A stretch of DNA of 64,000 bases, taken from assembly GCA_030848705.1 (NCBI GenBank), contig CM061245.1, positions 73,705,564 to 73,769,563 on the forward strand, given 5' to 3'. The notes beneath the pieces are model-generated. The model was not told where the DNA came from, did no database searches, and saw only the letters and a program-made list of their open reading frames with translations. The translations under genes were made by a program, and so were the position numbers. The stretch is from Heracleum sosnowskyi (taxonomy: Eukaryota; Streptophyta; Magnoliopsida; Apiales; Apiaceae). Position 1 is the stretch's first letter; each line of letters starts with the position of its first letter. Shown in pieces: positions 1-11,264 of the stretch.

Positions 1-1242
1 ATTACTAACTAAGTCACCCACTTCAGTTTTAGGTATAACAGTTTTTACTGAATTCCTAGGCAACTTAGTCTTTACCTCTTTTTCCTTCAATAAATCCTCC
101 TCAAGCAATTCTTGTGCTATGTAAAGGTCATCCTCATGAAAAGGTTCTGAGAAGGGCTTGACAAAGACTGGACTGACCACATTCTTAAAAATATGTGGAA
201 TATCCTTCTTGACAATAGAAGATGTCACAGGAAATTCCAGAGTCCTTTTCCCAGCCTTTTTGGAATAGTCAAGTCCTATAGCAGTTTTATTCCCTATGGC
301 CTGAGTATCAATGATCTCCTTAGCAATCAGGGTGGAATTCTTAAAAGCATTCAGCTTCAAATCTAGATCTGAAATCTGCTTCTTGAGGATAGTCTCTATC
401 TCATCATTACACTTGACCTTGTTCTCTAAGTACGCATTCTTTTGCTTAAGATCTTCTAATGTGACAGCTACAAGCTCTAGTTCTTCATTTTTAGATTCTA
501 AATTTTTAATCTTAAGAACTAGTTTAGCATTTTCCATTTCTGATGCTAGCATGCTTGTGTGTACATTAAACAATTCTACACTAAGATCTTGCACAGTTTT
601 CTTGTACTCAGAGTTAGACATATCAATTGTAGTTAAGATAGGTACCTGACATGATTATGGTGATTCCTCTGAAGAGTCAGCCATTAGGGCAACATTTACA
701 TACTCTTCCTCTTCATCTGAATCAGTGTCATCCCAGTGCTTTCCCTCTGCTATATAAGCCTTCCCTTTCTGCTTTCCAGAAAATGCCTCCAGTTACTGTT
801 TAAGCTTGGCATTCTCCTTCTTCAAATCCTCATATGAGTCTTTCTTTCCATAGACATCTTTCATGTCTCTTGCTTGACGAGGCTTCCGGCATTCAGTGGC
901 GAAATGCCCTAACTCATTGCAGTTGTAGCATCTTGATTTGCTTCTATCAATCATGCCAGTCTTGTAGCCTCCCTTAAAGCCTGTACTAGGTGTATAATTG
1001 CTCTTCTGGAATCTGTTGGTTGAACCCTTGAACTTGTACTTAGGGTTTCTCTTGAAACGAATATGACTAAACTTTGCAGCTAAGTACGTCATGATTTTGT
1101 CTTCCATTTGCTCAAGTTCTTCTAGGGTGTAGTAATCACTTTCATCAACACCCAGATTCACAGAATCCATTTCTGCTTCTATTATCACCTCCTTTCCAGC
1201 TCTAGGGGTTTGAACCTGAATCTCAGAAGTTATTGGTTCATC
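1..1242 (-). pseudogene. Element A: gag, C-terminal part (Copia/Sirevirus type), broken by element B
   Basis: This is the C-terminal half of a Copia gag protein; its N-terminal half lies at 21908-22649, beyond inserted element B. The frame shows an acidic stretch, a Lys/Arg-rich stretch, and one CCHC zinc knuckle (Cys-x2-Cys-x4-His-x4-Cys) near 885-930, which in gag proteins binds the element RNA. A long Lys/Glu-rich predicted coiled coil follows and runs to the window edge. In-frame TAA codons at 793-795 and 655-657 interrupt it, so this copy cannot make full gag. The same order (knuckle, acidic linker, coiled coil) is seen in element E gag. Pol would lie to the left, outside the window. Confidence 0.8.
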
Positions 1243-1247
1243 CACTA

Positions 1248-2296
1248 TGTTAATCCCAAATGACCTAACAGAATTGTAGAAGGGGGGGGGGGGGTTGAAT
1301 ACAATTCTTGAAATTTATTAAACTTAAAAACAACTTACAAATAAAAACTGAACTTAATGTAAAAATCACAAGCACATAAATAATTTCAGTTGGATTGTTT
1401 GATGATCCAACTGAAGTGATTTTTATTGCGGAAATAATCTGTGATACAAAATGTACACAGCTGCTCAGTTACAAGAGTGTAGAGAAGTATGCTCTCAAAG
1501 ATAGCTAATACAATCTATTTGTTTTTCTTCTCTCTCATTTTAACTGCTACACTTGGTTATATACATTCCCAAGTTTATAATACTATTTTGGTTACACTAA
1601 AGTACACTAGTAATAACCATCAGTAGTTTGCTTTTCATTCCTTTTGTCCAATGGTCCTTGGAGATCCTTGCTTTTGTCTTCACGCTTATTATGATCACTC
1701 CCAAGAGCTTTATTGGAAATTGGAATGTTTCCTTATTTCCAGTAACCATTTTGATGGCTTCCAATGCACAGTACACTTCCATATCTCCTTTAGATCTGTT
1801 CAGTAAACTGTCACTATCACTTTGTCAACTATTCAAAAAGTAATAGTGATTCGTTGATGGCATGGAGATGTGTTTCGTTGATAGCTTTATTCTTCATTTC
1901 GTTGATGGTGTATTCCTCGTTTCGTTGATAGAGTAATCTTCATTCCGTTGACAGACTAATCTTCATACCGTTGATAGAGTAATCTTCATACCGTTGACAT
2001 GTCTTCACTTAGGCAGAATTACATGGCATAATATATTTACAATTCACCAACCTATTTTGCCTATCTAGTACTTAGTCAACATGACTTAGAAAAACCTATC
2101 TAATACATACAACAAATTGCATATCAAACTGTGAAGTATTGTACAGTACAATTGCTACATCACTCATTTCGTTGATGAGCTTCCTGTCAACGAAACACTG
2201 CAAAGCATGCCATTTCGTTGACAGTTACAAAATGACTTAATACAAAATCTACTAAGTGTTTTTATAATTATCATCAAGAACAACATATTCCTCACA
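1248..2296 (-). repeat. Element B 3' LTR
   Basis: This copy aligns almost base for base with 20856-21902. The element-sense 5' end is at 2296; its expected TGTTAGG start is TGTGAGG here. The 3' end is ...TTAACA at 1248. A 9-bp stem (AGAATTGTA 1270-1278 with TACAATTCT 1300-1308) encloses a loop with 13 G on the plus strand, against 5 G in the 5' LTR. Around ten CGTTGA/TCAACG motif copies fall mainly in 1850-2000 and 2165-2225. Confidence 0.95.
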
Positions 2297-2355
2297 ATCT
2301 CCCCCAATTTATGACTGATAGAATAACAGCCATAAATCAAGAGCCTTGATGATAA
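2268..2355. repeat. Inverted repeat bracketing the B polypurine tract and LTR start
   Basis: Perfect 11-bp arms, TTATCATCAAG at 2268-2278 (inside the LTR) and CTTGATGATAA at 2345-2355 (outside it), enclose the polypurine tract and the U3 boundary. D has 13-bp arms of the same sequence in the same place. E has 10-bp arms of a different sequence. Confidence 0.7.
2297..2311 (-). other. Element B polypurine tract
   Basis: In element sense this is AATTGGGGGAGATT, directly before the 3' LTR. It is the expected RNase-H-resistant primer for plus-strand DNA synthesis. Elements D and E have nearly the same sequence at the same place. Confidence 0.85.
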
Positions 2356-2489
2356 CAAAAACACTCAGATATATTACACATGATAAAAGTAGAAATTGCA
2401 TTGAGCTTCATTGAATTTAATTGAAATGCAAAGTAGAAAATCTTACAAAACAAGTGCACAAAGTTGCTCCTCTAGACTGAGCAGATTTT

Positions 2490-5400
2490 TCATCTTTGCC
2501 TCTGTGGTCTTGTTTTCTTCCCTTTTCTTGCATTGTTCTCCTCAATTTGAGCTTGAAGTCTTCTGTAGAAAATCTTCTCTTCTTCATCTTGATTCCCCAA
2601 CTTGGATTGCATTAACCTTAGAGTTTCATTGGATGCCTTCTCCAGTTGGTCTTCTATTATGAAGAATCTTCTACAGTTGTCCTTATCTCTGAATTCCATC
2701 ATCCAAAAAGGCTGGAGATGAATTATCTTTCCTGTTTGAGGGACCTTCAATACTCTGGGAAGTGCACCAGGCTTGTTCCAGCTAGCTTTGATTTGGCAAA
2801 TCTTGGAGACAACCTCAGACTTGGCTGTTTTGGTAAAACCAGAATCTTTCTTCAAACATTTAAACACAGATAACAGTGTCTGATACTCTTCTCCCAGAAT
2901 TCTGTGTAGAGGCCAAACCTGTTCTCTCCCACCCTTGTAGACAAATACCAATCTCTCTGGTAGTTTGTAAGAAGCTGATATTCCTCTCACTTCAACCAGG
3001 TCATCAAGATTGATATGAATGTCAGACTCCTCCCTGATATCAGCAATGTAGATGAAGTCTTCTGGGTTGGTAGGGAGTTTCTCAGCTTGTGGTCTCCTTA
3101 CCAGAATTGGCTTAGCCTTGGTAGCCCTTTGCTTAGATTTCTTCTTTGGATCCATTTCAAAGAGGAATTTTGGAAAGTTGGCCTCATCAAACTCAATTGG
3201 CTCTCCCTTTGGCTCAATTGGTTGATCATGGAAATTTACAGGATGATTAGGATCACAGGCTAACTTTACCTCTGAAACTGGATCAGGAATTGTTGGAGGT
3301 GCAATTGGTACAGAAGAGTCTGATGCAATGCTCTGAGAGTCATCATTCTCAAAGGCTATGTTTCTCCTAGCTCTTGCCTTTGGTTGCCTTGTGCTCTTCT
3401 TTGCACTCCTTTCCTCTCTTGTTTTTTCTTCTAGCTGTATTTCTTCTTCATCAAGAGACTGAGCAACAACAAGGGCTTGCATTGCTGCTCTTTCTGACTC
3501 TTCAGCTTTAGCTTCAGCAAAGTTTGGGTGACCAGCCCAAACACAGATTTCTTGTCCATTCCTGTAGACAATTGCCCTTTGCTTCCTTATCTCATAATCA
3601 TTGCTTTCCTTTCTTTTTGTGATAAGTAGACCAAGAAGCTTGAGCTCATCTGGATAAGGTGCAGGATAGAAAATCCTTGCTGTATTTTTGCCCTTTGGTT
3701 TAGCAGGGGACTTGGGAGATAAGCTTCTTTGGAGTGTAGCTTGTTCCACATCCCTAATGCATGAAGTTTGTCCTTTTTCCTTCCTTGGACCTTGAGTGAC
3801 TCCATGTAGAAGGGGCTCTACCTGATTGAAAGAATTGGTCTGTGGCTCTCATTCCGTTGACACTAGAACCCAGGCATTCGTTGATGGTTGATCCGTTGAT
3901 GGATTTGAGTCCTTTGTAGTTTCAGCAATTTTCTTGACCCTTGCTTCTATGTTGGACCAATGGTCTTTAATTTGTTCTGCAAGTCTCATCCTCATAGAAG
4001 CTTCCTGTATTAGGTCATTACCATCCTTTTGCTTCTTTCCAAGCTCCCCCATTGCTAGTGGCTCATTTGGTAAGGAAATGGCTGGGACCAAAACCTTTGT
4101 GATTTGTATATCAAGCTCTCTAGATTTCTCTAGCTCCTTAGTTTTCTCCCCCTTTTTGTTATCATCAAGTGAGATGATAGGGATTCCTTGAGCTGCCAGA
4201 AGATGGGTGAGTAGCTGAGTTTGCTTCTCCTGTTCCTTCTGCATGTGAGAAAGTGTAGCCTCAACTTTGTCCACTCTAGAGGAGAGAGTTTTCAAAGATG
4301 AGGACACTTCAGGTTCCTTGGTGAAAAACCTTGACATCTTGGAGACAGTGTGAAGAGGAAGCTTTTCATCTAGCCTCCTGTCAGTAGCATCCCTAAGGTT
4401 GCTAATTGAATCCTTGATTTCTGTAGCCTCAATCCTTGTCTGTAGCATCTGTAGCCTTTGAATTTCCAGAGAATCCATGATGGCCTTGTAGAATTTCTTG
4501 TCCCTTGCATTTGCAGACTCATGAGCTAGATATGCCTCATTGTACTACCTTGAGATAGCAGCATCCAGAGTGAATCTTCCATGCATATCCTGAGAAAGCC
4601 AGTCTGGTCTAGGAGGCACCACAGAAGTCCCAGTCTGTGAAGTAGTGGCCACCTGTAGATTATCACCATAGCTGTCCTCATCATCAGAAAAGTCAAAGTC
4701 TCCACTTGCTGCAGCTCCTGGAGGTAGATTGGTCAAGGCATCCTTTGCTCTTTGCATTGATGCAGTTGTATGAATTAGGTTTAGTGACCTTTCTGCCTCC
4801 ACATTGCCCTGCAGAGCCATAATTTGATAGGCTGGCACAGGATGAGTAAAGGTCTCAGGATCCAGGGAAATACTATCCAGAGTTTGTTGATAATGCTCTT
4901 GGAAAGTAGGTTCCCTTTCTCCCTCACTGACCTCCATTAACTCACTTGCAATGGCTGCTTCATCCCTTATTGCTCCTGTAGTCCCTTCTCTCTCTCCACT
5001 CTTTTCTTGCATCATGGGCTCTCCATGGCTCACACCTCTCACACCCTCACCTTCACCTACTAAGGTGGTACTCTCAATCTCTCCTTTTGCCTGGCTGGAA
5101 GAAATAGCCAGCCTCTCACTCTCAGTCTCTCCTTTTGCCTGGCTGCAAGCCAGCCTCTCAATTTCACTGCCTCTCAAACCTAAAAGTGTCTCAACTACCA
5201 CCAGGTCATCTACACTAGTTGTGGAAACAACTTGATTTTCAATAAGGGGTGTAGAATGACCTATCAACGGAATGGTAGTTTGAACTGTCAATGGTATGGA
5301 TACCGTTGATGGAGAAACACTTGTCAACGAAAGAGGTTGTTTCGTTGATGAAGTCAATAAAGCACTTTGAGAAAGTGAAATTACAATAGAATCTGTGGTG

Positions 5401-6974
5401 ATTGATTTTAGAGATTGGTCCACAGATCCTCTTGCAACTTCAGAAAAAATTGGTTGATGGCCCAACAAATCACTTAATAAGTGATGACCACCAGCTTCAG
5501 AGTGAGGATTCTCCAAGATTAGAGTTGGAGAATCAGGAATAGATGAATGGATCATGACCACATCTAAAGATTGAGTTGGTGAATTTGATGGAGATAGTTC
5601 AAGGTTGATGTTTAGAGAATAGGACTGTAACCCCAGAGTAATGATAGGGGTTACATCAAACTGAATTTGAGAAACTGGAAGTGTTGCTTCCAGTGTGTGT
5701 GCACCCTGTGAAACCTGGGATTTTTGCTTCACTCTCCTTTGGTATTGGGAAATAGTAGACTGTGGGCTTGAAGTGTCCCTTACCCTCTTGGAGTGTGCTC
5801 TTGGAGGAGAGCTTGTTTCAATAATTACATCCTTTTGGGAGGATGCAATTAGACTTGTGCTTAAATCCATATTACTCATTGTGCCTTGTTGGGAAGACAC
5901 AATGGGGCTTGGCTGGATCTCACTCATCTTTCCTTCCTTATCCTTAGGGTTTCTTTTATGTTCACCCCTTCCCTCACCTCTCACAGCACCTACAACACTC
6001 CCCTTAGGTTGTGTAGTGGATTTTACAACAGGTGCCTTTTGGGAAGCACCTGAGGTTGGCTTGGAGGATTTCTTCGATTTTGGTTTTGTTGCTGGGACAG
6101 GAGCCTGGTGGGTCACAACTACAGACTCCACAGCAACAGGACTGGGTGATACAGTTGAAGTAACAACTATACTAGAAGGGACATCAGTAGTTACCTCAAT
6201 TATTGGCAGATACACCACTGGAACATCACCATTGTGGTTCAACCTCAGTATGTATGTCAATACTCTCTTCTCTTGCACAAAGCAATCAAACCTAGACACA
6301 GGGTTAGAGATAACCAATGGTGTTGGACTAACATGGTTAGCCAACATCATCAGAAATCTAGCATAATAGATATTTTTCTTCCTATTTGCCTTATCACCCA
6401 ACTTAGCACCAATTTCATACATAAGTTGGGTGCTAAAGTTGTAATATCTATCAGTTAGGAGCATGGTAAATAGAATCAACATGGAATTAGTTAATGCATC
6501 AAAATTACTAATTTTACCAGAAAAGACTTTAATGAATGCATCAGCTAAATAACTGTATTCCCTAACCAAACCTCTCCTAATTATCTTACCCAAATTATCA
6601 GTAGGCAATGAGTAGTTTATGGAATTTAGCATGTTAACCATTTCAGTGAATGTGGGCAAAGCAGAGCAATTATTTTCAGGAAGGTGTAAGCATGCTTGCA
6701 ACACATCAGAATTAACTATATACTCATTACCTTGGATGGTGAATTGCAAAGTGCAATTTGTCCCACTGTACTCACATGAGGTCCACATTTCTTCAATTAT
6801 CTCATTGTAGAGTGGTGTAGAGTGAAACATTGCGTAGCTCAACTTGCAATTCTTCATGAAGTCCATCATTTTGAAAAACAGACTGTTCGGGCTTTCTTTG
6901 ACAACAAAGGGGATGGAGTAGTTTTTCTCATAGATAAACCCTCCAGCAGACATGAGCTTGACTATGGGTGCCAT
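2490..6974 (-). pseudogene. Element B accessory reading frame (env position), unknown function, two in-frame stops
   Basis: One reading frame of 1495 codons runs from the ATG at 6972-6974 to 2490. It is interrupted by TAG at 4545-4547 (codon 810) and TGA at 3849-3851 (codon 1042). It has four parts. Residues about 1-240 form a conserved domain, also in D and E, with a YARF-like motif near its end. Next is a long Ser/Thr/Pro-rich low-complexity region. After the TAG comes a predicted coiled coil. After the TGA come a basic region and a C-terminal domain shared with D. I see no signal peptide or membrane span, so an envelope role is not supported. Several CGTTGA motif copies lie inside the frame. 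Sirevirus SIRE1 is known to express its post-pol ORF by stop suppression. Whether these stops are mutations or functional is open. Confidence 0.8.
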
Positions 6975-7084
6975 TGTTGAGTGAGAAAAAGCTTCGAACT
7001 GAATTGCTTGTTAGAGAGAAGAAGAGAGAAAAACCTTTGGAATTTTTGAGAACAGGTAAAAAGAAATTAAAGAAATTAGAATTT

Positions 7085-7404
7085 CTTAAATACTCCCCCA
7101 AAAATTCTCAGAAAAAGAGTCCAATAATAAATGTAAATTACTGGATTGGCTTAAAAATATAACCGTTACTTTTAAAGAATTACCATGATTTATACTTACA
7201 GGGGTGTATGCATAGATCGTGGTAACGGACGTGTCAAATTTCAACGGTTCAGATTAATTGCGCTAAATCAACGAATCAGGATTGGGCGGTTAAAGTCCCG
7301 TCTTATTTCGTTGATAAAGCTGTGTTTCGTTGATATAAAAGAGCTATCAACGAAACACCCAGAAAAATGCTAAGACTGTCAACGAAATGGTTCGTTTCGT
7401 TGAC
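7085..7404 (-). promoter_or_regulatory. Putative internal promoter of the B accessory frame: motif cluster plus TATA-like box
   Basis: Six copies of the B motif (TTTCGTTGAY or its complement) lie at 7268-7404, 292-431 bp upstream of the accessory ATG. The last two (7378-7387 and 7395-7404) form a palindrome with a 7-bp spacer. A TATA-like TATTTAAG (plus 7085-7092) lies about 115 bp upstream of the ATG and is abutted by a G-rich tract (plus ctcccccaaaaat 7094-7106). The leader to 6975 is CT-rich. D and E have the same spacing. Promoter activity is inferred. Confidence 0.55.
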
Positions 7405-7513
7405 ATAGTAATTTTGACTTAGACAAAATTTTACTTTTTCCTAAGAAAATTAATTCACAGAAAAACATAGCAAATTTCTGGCTGCATCTTAACTTGCAAA
7501 AATCTCAAAATAA

Positions 7514-8230
7514 TTAAGAGAAATTTAGCATACCTAGCTCACTTACTAATCTTGAGAATGTGGATTCATCAAGTGGCTTGGTAAAGATGTCTGCAAGTTG
7601 TTGTTCACTTGGAACAAAATGTAACTCCACAGTACCATTCATAACATGTTCTCTAATGAAATGGTACTTGATGTCAATGTGCTTGGTCCTTGAATGCTGC
7701 ACTGGATTTTCAGTAATGGCAATGGCACTAGTGTTGTCACAGAAAATAGGAATTTTCTCAACTCTTATTCCATAATCAAGTAGTTAATTTTTCATCCATA
7801 AAATCTGTGCACAACAACTTCCAGCTACAATATACTCAGCCTCAGCTGTGGAGGTGGAAACTGAGTTTTGTTTCTTGCTGAACCATGACACAAGCTTGTT
7901 TCCTAAAAATTGACAGGTGCCAGTTGTGCTTTTCCTGTCAATTTTACATCCTGCAAAATCTGCATCTGAATAACCAATTAGTTCAAAGCCAGATTCTCTA
8001 GGATACCAAATGCCAAGGTTTGGTGTTCCTTTGAGATATCTGAAAATTCTTTTAATAGCAACTAAATGGGATTCCCTAGGATCAGCCTGAAATCTAGCAC
8101 ATAAACATGTAGCAAACATAATATCAGGTCTACTAGCTGTTAAATACAAAAGTGAGCCTACCATGCCTCTGTAACTTGAAATGTCCACAGATTTTTCCTT
8201 AGTATTCAATTCAAGTTTGGTGGCAGTAGG
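7514..8230 (-). pseudogene. Element B pol, 3' part (end of reverse transcriptase and RNase H)
   Basis: This is the end of a Copia polyprotein, separated from its upstream part (15691-18342) by element C. It holds the connection region (SRPD-containing) and RNase H with the Ser-Thr-Ala-Glu-Ala-Glu-Tyr segment, and ends with the usual ADIFTKPL-like terminus. An in-frame TAA at 7784-7786 stands where element E has Gln, a likely C-to-T nonsense change. The frame then stays open to its natural stop at 7514. Confidence 0.9.
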
Positions 8231-9642
8231 TGTTCGCACAAAATCACGCAAGCGTACGCGGTCACAAGTAATACAGGATTAAGTAGAGTTCGTTCCCACA
8301 GAGACTGCTTTGGTTATAATAGTTTAGCACTTATGCAACAATGTATGGTTATTATTCAATGCCAAGACAATTATCAAGATTGTGTTTTAATTAACTAATG
8401 AGTTTGTAATTAACTAAAGGAAAGATTTCTGTAAATTTACTTATAAGAATAAACATGGGATCCTAACTTCATTAAGTACTTCATCTAAAGTCTTTTGTCT
8501 TTAATCAATGTATGTGACAGTTATGACAACTAATCGGATAACACGAAATCAGTACACGATACCTTTCAGTATACGTATACCAAACCACTCAAACATCCAC
8601 AAAAGAGATAGAAGTTGAGCAGACACCAATTATGCTTAGACCCTATATGTCTATAAGATTTGAAAACATAACGGTTTAATGAGCAAGTTATCCATTCAGA
8701 TTACATAGGGCAGATGAGATGGTTAAAATCACATACGAATCATGCATGACAAACATACATAAACCTATGCTAGCATGGCAAGTTCTAAATCTCTATATCC
8801 ACTTTCGCATTCAATAGAGATTAACAAACAATCTTAGATGTTAGCTACGCATCCAAGAAGAATAATCACAACCAAACTAGGTTATCAAGAATACATCACA
8901 CACAAATCTTTAAAACAATTAACTATTAGAATCCATAAATAAATCCGTTAGAATCCCATGACGACGATTAGTTCATATTCGAACCGTTCATCATCGTGGG
9001 TTCTGATGATAACATGATAGTAATAAGTCTGGAATACTGAATAAAAGTACTAGAGTTTAGAAAGAACAAACGAGAATCCAAGTATCGCCTAATTTAGAAG
9101 AATACAAAGATTAGATGAAACTAGGTCTTCGTAAATCAGCCGTCTTCTTGTTCTCCTCACCGGTGGATGATTATGTATGTATGTATATTGATTGTATCTG
9201 TATATCCCTCAGAAAACGTCCACCAAATACTTATAAAGGCTTAAGGCTAACAACTATGGCAAGTTTCCTTTTCTGACCACAAAACTGCAGTTTTCAGCAT
9301 TCTTTACGCGCGGGCGCGCGGGAGGCGGCGCGGGCGCGCCGGGTTTTCTGCCAAATGAAGCGCGGGCGCGCGGAAGGCGGCGCGGACGCGCCTGGATTTC
9401 TGTCCAGAATTCTTTTCTCTTCGCGTGGACTGTTTACTCGTCCAATTCTGACTTCTACATCTCGAGATATGGCCCAAACAGTGAATGATGTGCAGGTAGC
9501 CCAACAAATCCACAACTCTGCCAATTCTATAGCTCTGCACATAATAACACAAAACACATCACAAACACCACACACTTGAGAACAAAACGATCAATTTAAG
9601 CCAACTTAGGACGATCCAAGTGGATATGAAATCCACTTATCA
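8231..9642 (-). repeat. Element C 3' LTR
   Basis: Same length as the 5' LTR at 14279-15690, with element-sense ends TGATAAG...GCGAACA. It contains four GC-rich blocks of GCGCGGGCGCGC type at 9305-9395, one with a single substitution relative to the 5' LTR. Short open frames on both strands here are mirrored exactly in the other LTR and are not credible genes. Confidence 0.95.
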
Positions 9643-9655
9643 CACCCCCAAACTT
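9643..9655 (-). other. Element C polypurine tract
   Basis: In element sense this is AAGTTTGGGGGTG directly before the 3' LTR, the typical position and composition for priming plus-strand DNA synthesis. Confidence 0.85.
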
Positions 9656-11264
9656 AAACCGATGCTTGTCCTCAAGCATAAACAAACTCTAATTACTATA
9701 ATGCAATGCATGAATGCAACTAATATGCTAATGCAAACGATCCCCTCAAACTAACCATTACCAATCAACAAGCCAACAACTCAAGGAATGCAATCTTTCA
9801 AACAGAGTTCGACTAAATTCCCGTATACTAACCATATAAACACAGAAACGTGAGTGTGTGCAATGCTCAACAATATACTCTCAAACTAAACCAAGACCAT
9901 ATCCTATTCTTCACCAAAACAACCACAAGCTTATAAACAAAATGAACTCTAGCCACAAGAAACCACTTAAAGACACCTCAATATCCACTTGAGTTAGACA
10001 AGAATTCATCCTTTTATTATGACTCACATGCTTATTTGACCGTGCAATGGTTGAGACCCCAAAAGGCTTATACAATAATACCCATGTAGCGAGCGTTAGG
10101 TTAGTGGATCCCAGACCGGAAAAGTCTTAGGTCACTAGGCACAAAGTCCCCTAGAACTTAATTGCTCGAGTATTAAAGAGCTCAACCTGATCAATTTTGC
10201 ATAAAACAAATATCAAAACTCTTTTTTTTTTCTTTTTTCTTTCTTTTCTATTTTTTTTTTTTTAAATTTCGGAATGAGTGCGCTTTTCCTTTTTCTCATC
10301 CCACCCTAGACTACTCATCTTTTCAATGAGCCGGCTACTAGCCATTTGACGCCTAGCCTTTATTGACAACTAGCATGATATCCCTGGTTTCCCCCAAACT
10401 TAGATTTAAGTGCTTCTTTGAATTTCAAGGGAATAGAAAACATTCTAAATATAAGCAAGTGGTTAAATTCTAATATCCAAACAAACATGGTCTGATCAAA
10501 TCTAAAAGCAACCAATGAGACCTATGAAATTATTTTGTTTCTGGCCTGCAAGTCAATTCATAGGAACTTAATCTACCCTCTATCATCATAACTACACTCC
10601 CTTCAACATCGACTCACTAACGGAAATAGTCAAGTCCTACGGGATCATGAAATATGCTATGCAAATGCAACTAAATGGACTCACATGATAGATATAAACA
10701 AATATGCAAAACAGAATGCTCTATATGACAAAACATGCAAAGATATGAATGAAACTAACTAAATATGCAATATGATTCCTATATGAACACACACTAACAT
10801 TACTATTCCTTAATTACCACCCCCAAACTTACAATATTCAATGTCCTCATTGAAGGTAATAACAAGGAAAATGCAGAGAATACCTAATCATCAGCAGGAC
10901 CACCCTCCTCGGGTGGTGTATAAACAGAATCAACTCCAAAATCATGCCAAGCGATATCAACTCCAGTGGCTCTGAAAGCAGTACCCAAAGGACCTATCAA
11001 CTTCACTCTGAATCCCAGATGGATCCTAGAGGGAAACAACACAAACTTTTTTTTTGTCTTTTTTTTTTTTTTTACTTCTGTGAACAGTAACCCCTGCGCG
11101 GGCGCGCTCATCCAGGCGCGGGCGCGCTCTTCTTACTGTTCATAAAAAAAAAATTCCAAATTTTTTTTTTTTTTTTTCACACAGAATACTAATACTGCAT
11201 ATTCGCGTGGGTTGCCTCCCACGAAGCGCTTGTTTTACGTCAATAGCTTGACGTGATTCCTTTC
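9656..11264 (-). other. Element C long 3' non-coding region
   Basis: About 1.6 kb lies between the stop of the gag-protease frame and the polypurine tract. No credible gene is seen. It holds pyrimidine/T-rich tracts at 10218-10265, 11047-11075 and 11146-11178 (plus strand). It also holds two GCGCGGGCGCGC motifs at about 11093-11130, with AACAGTAA and TTACTGTTCA sequence on either side. The same pairing of GC motif and CTGTTCA recurs inside the coding region near 12658-12705. Confidence 0.6.

Noticed and set aside
311..649. 112-codon plus-strand frame
   Set aside because: Antisense of the A gag coiled-coil region, whose minus-strand frame matches gag of E.
1283..1295. G/C homopolymer runs in LTRs as assembly artefacts
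   Set aside because: The runs occur at the same structural position in four families and several copies. Their exact lengths may still be unreliable.
2490..6974. Accessory frame as a retroviral-type envelope gene
   Set aside because: No signal peptide, transmembrane segment or fusion-like stretch is visible; only the position resembles env.
9355..9579. 74-codon plus-strand frame, repeated almost exactly at 15403-15627
   Set aside because: It lies inside the C LTRs on the antisense strand and is duplicated because the LTR is; it has no independent support.
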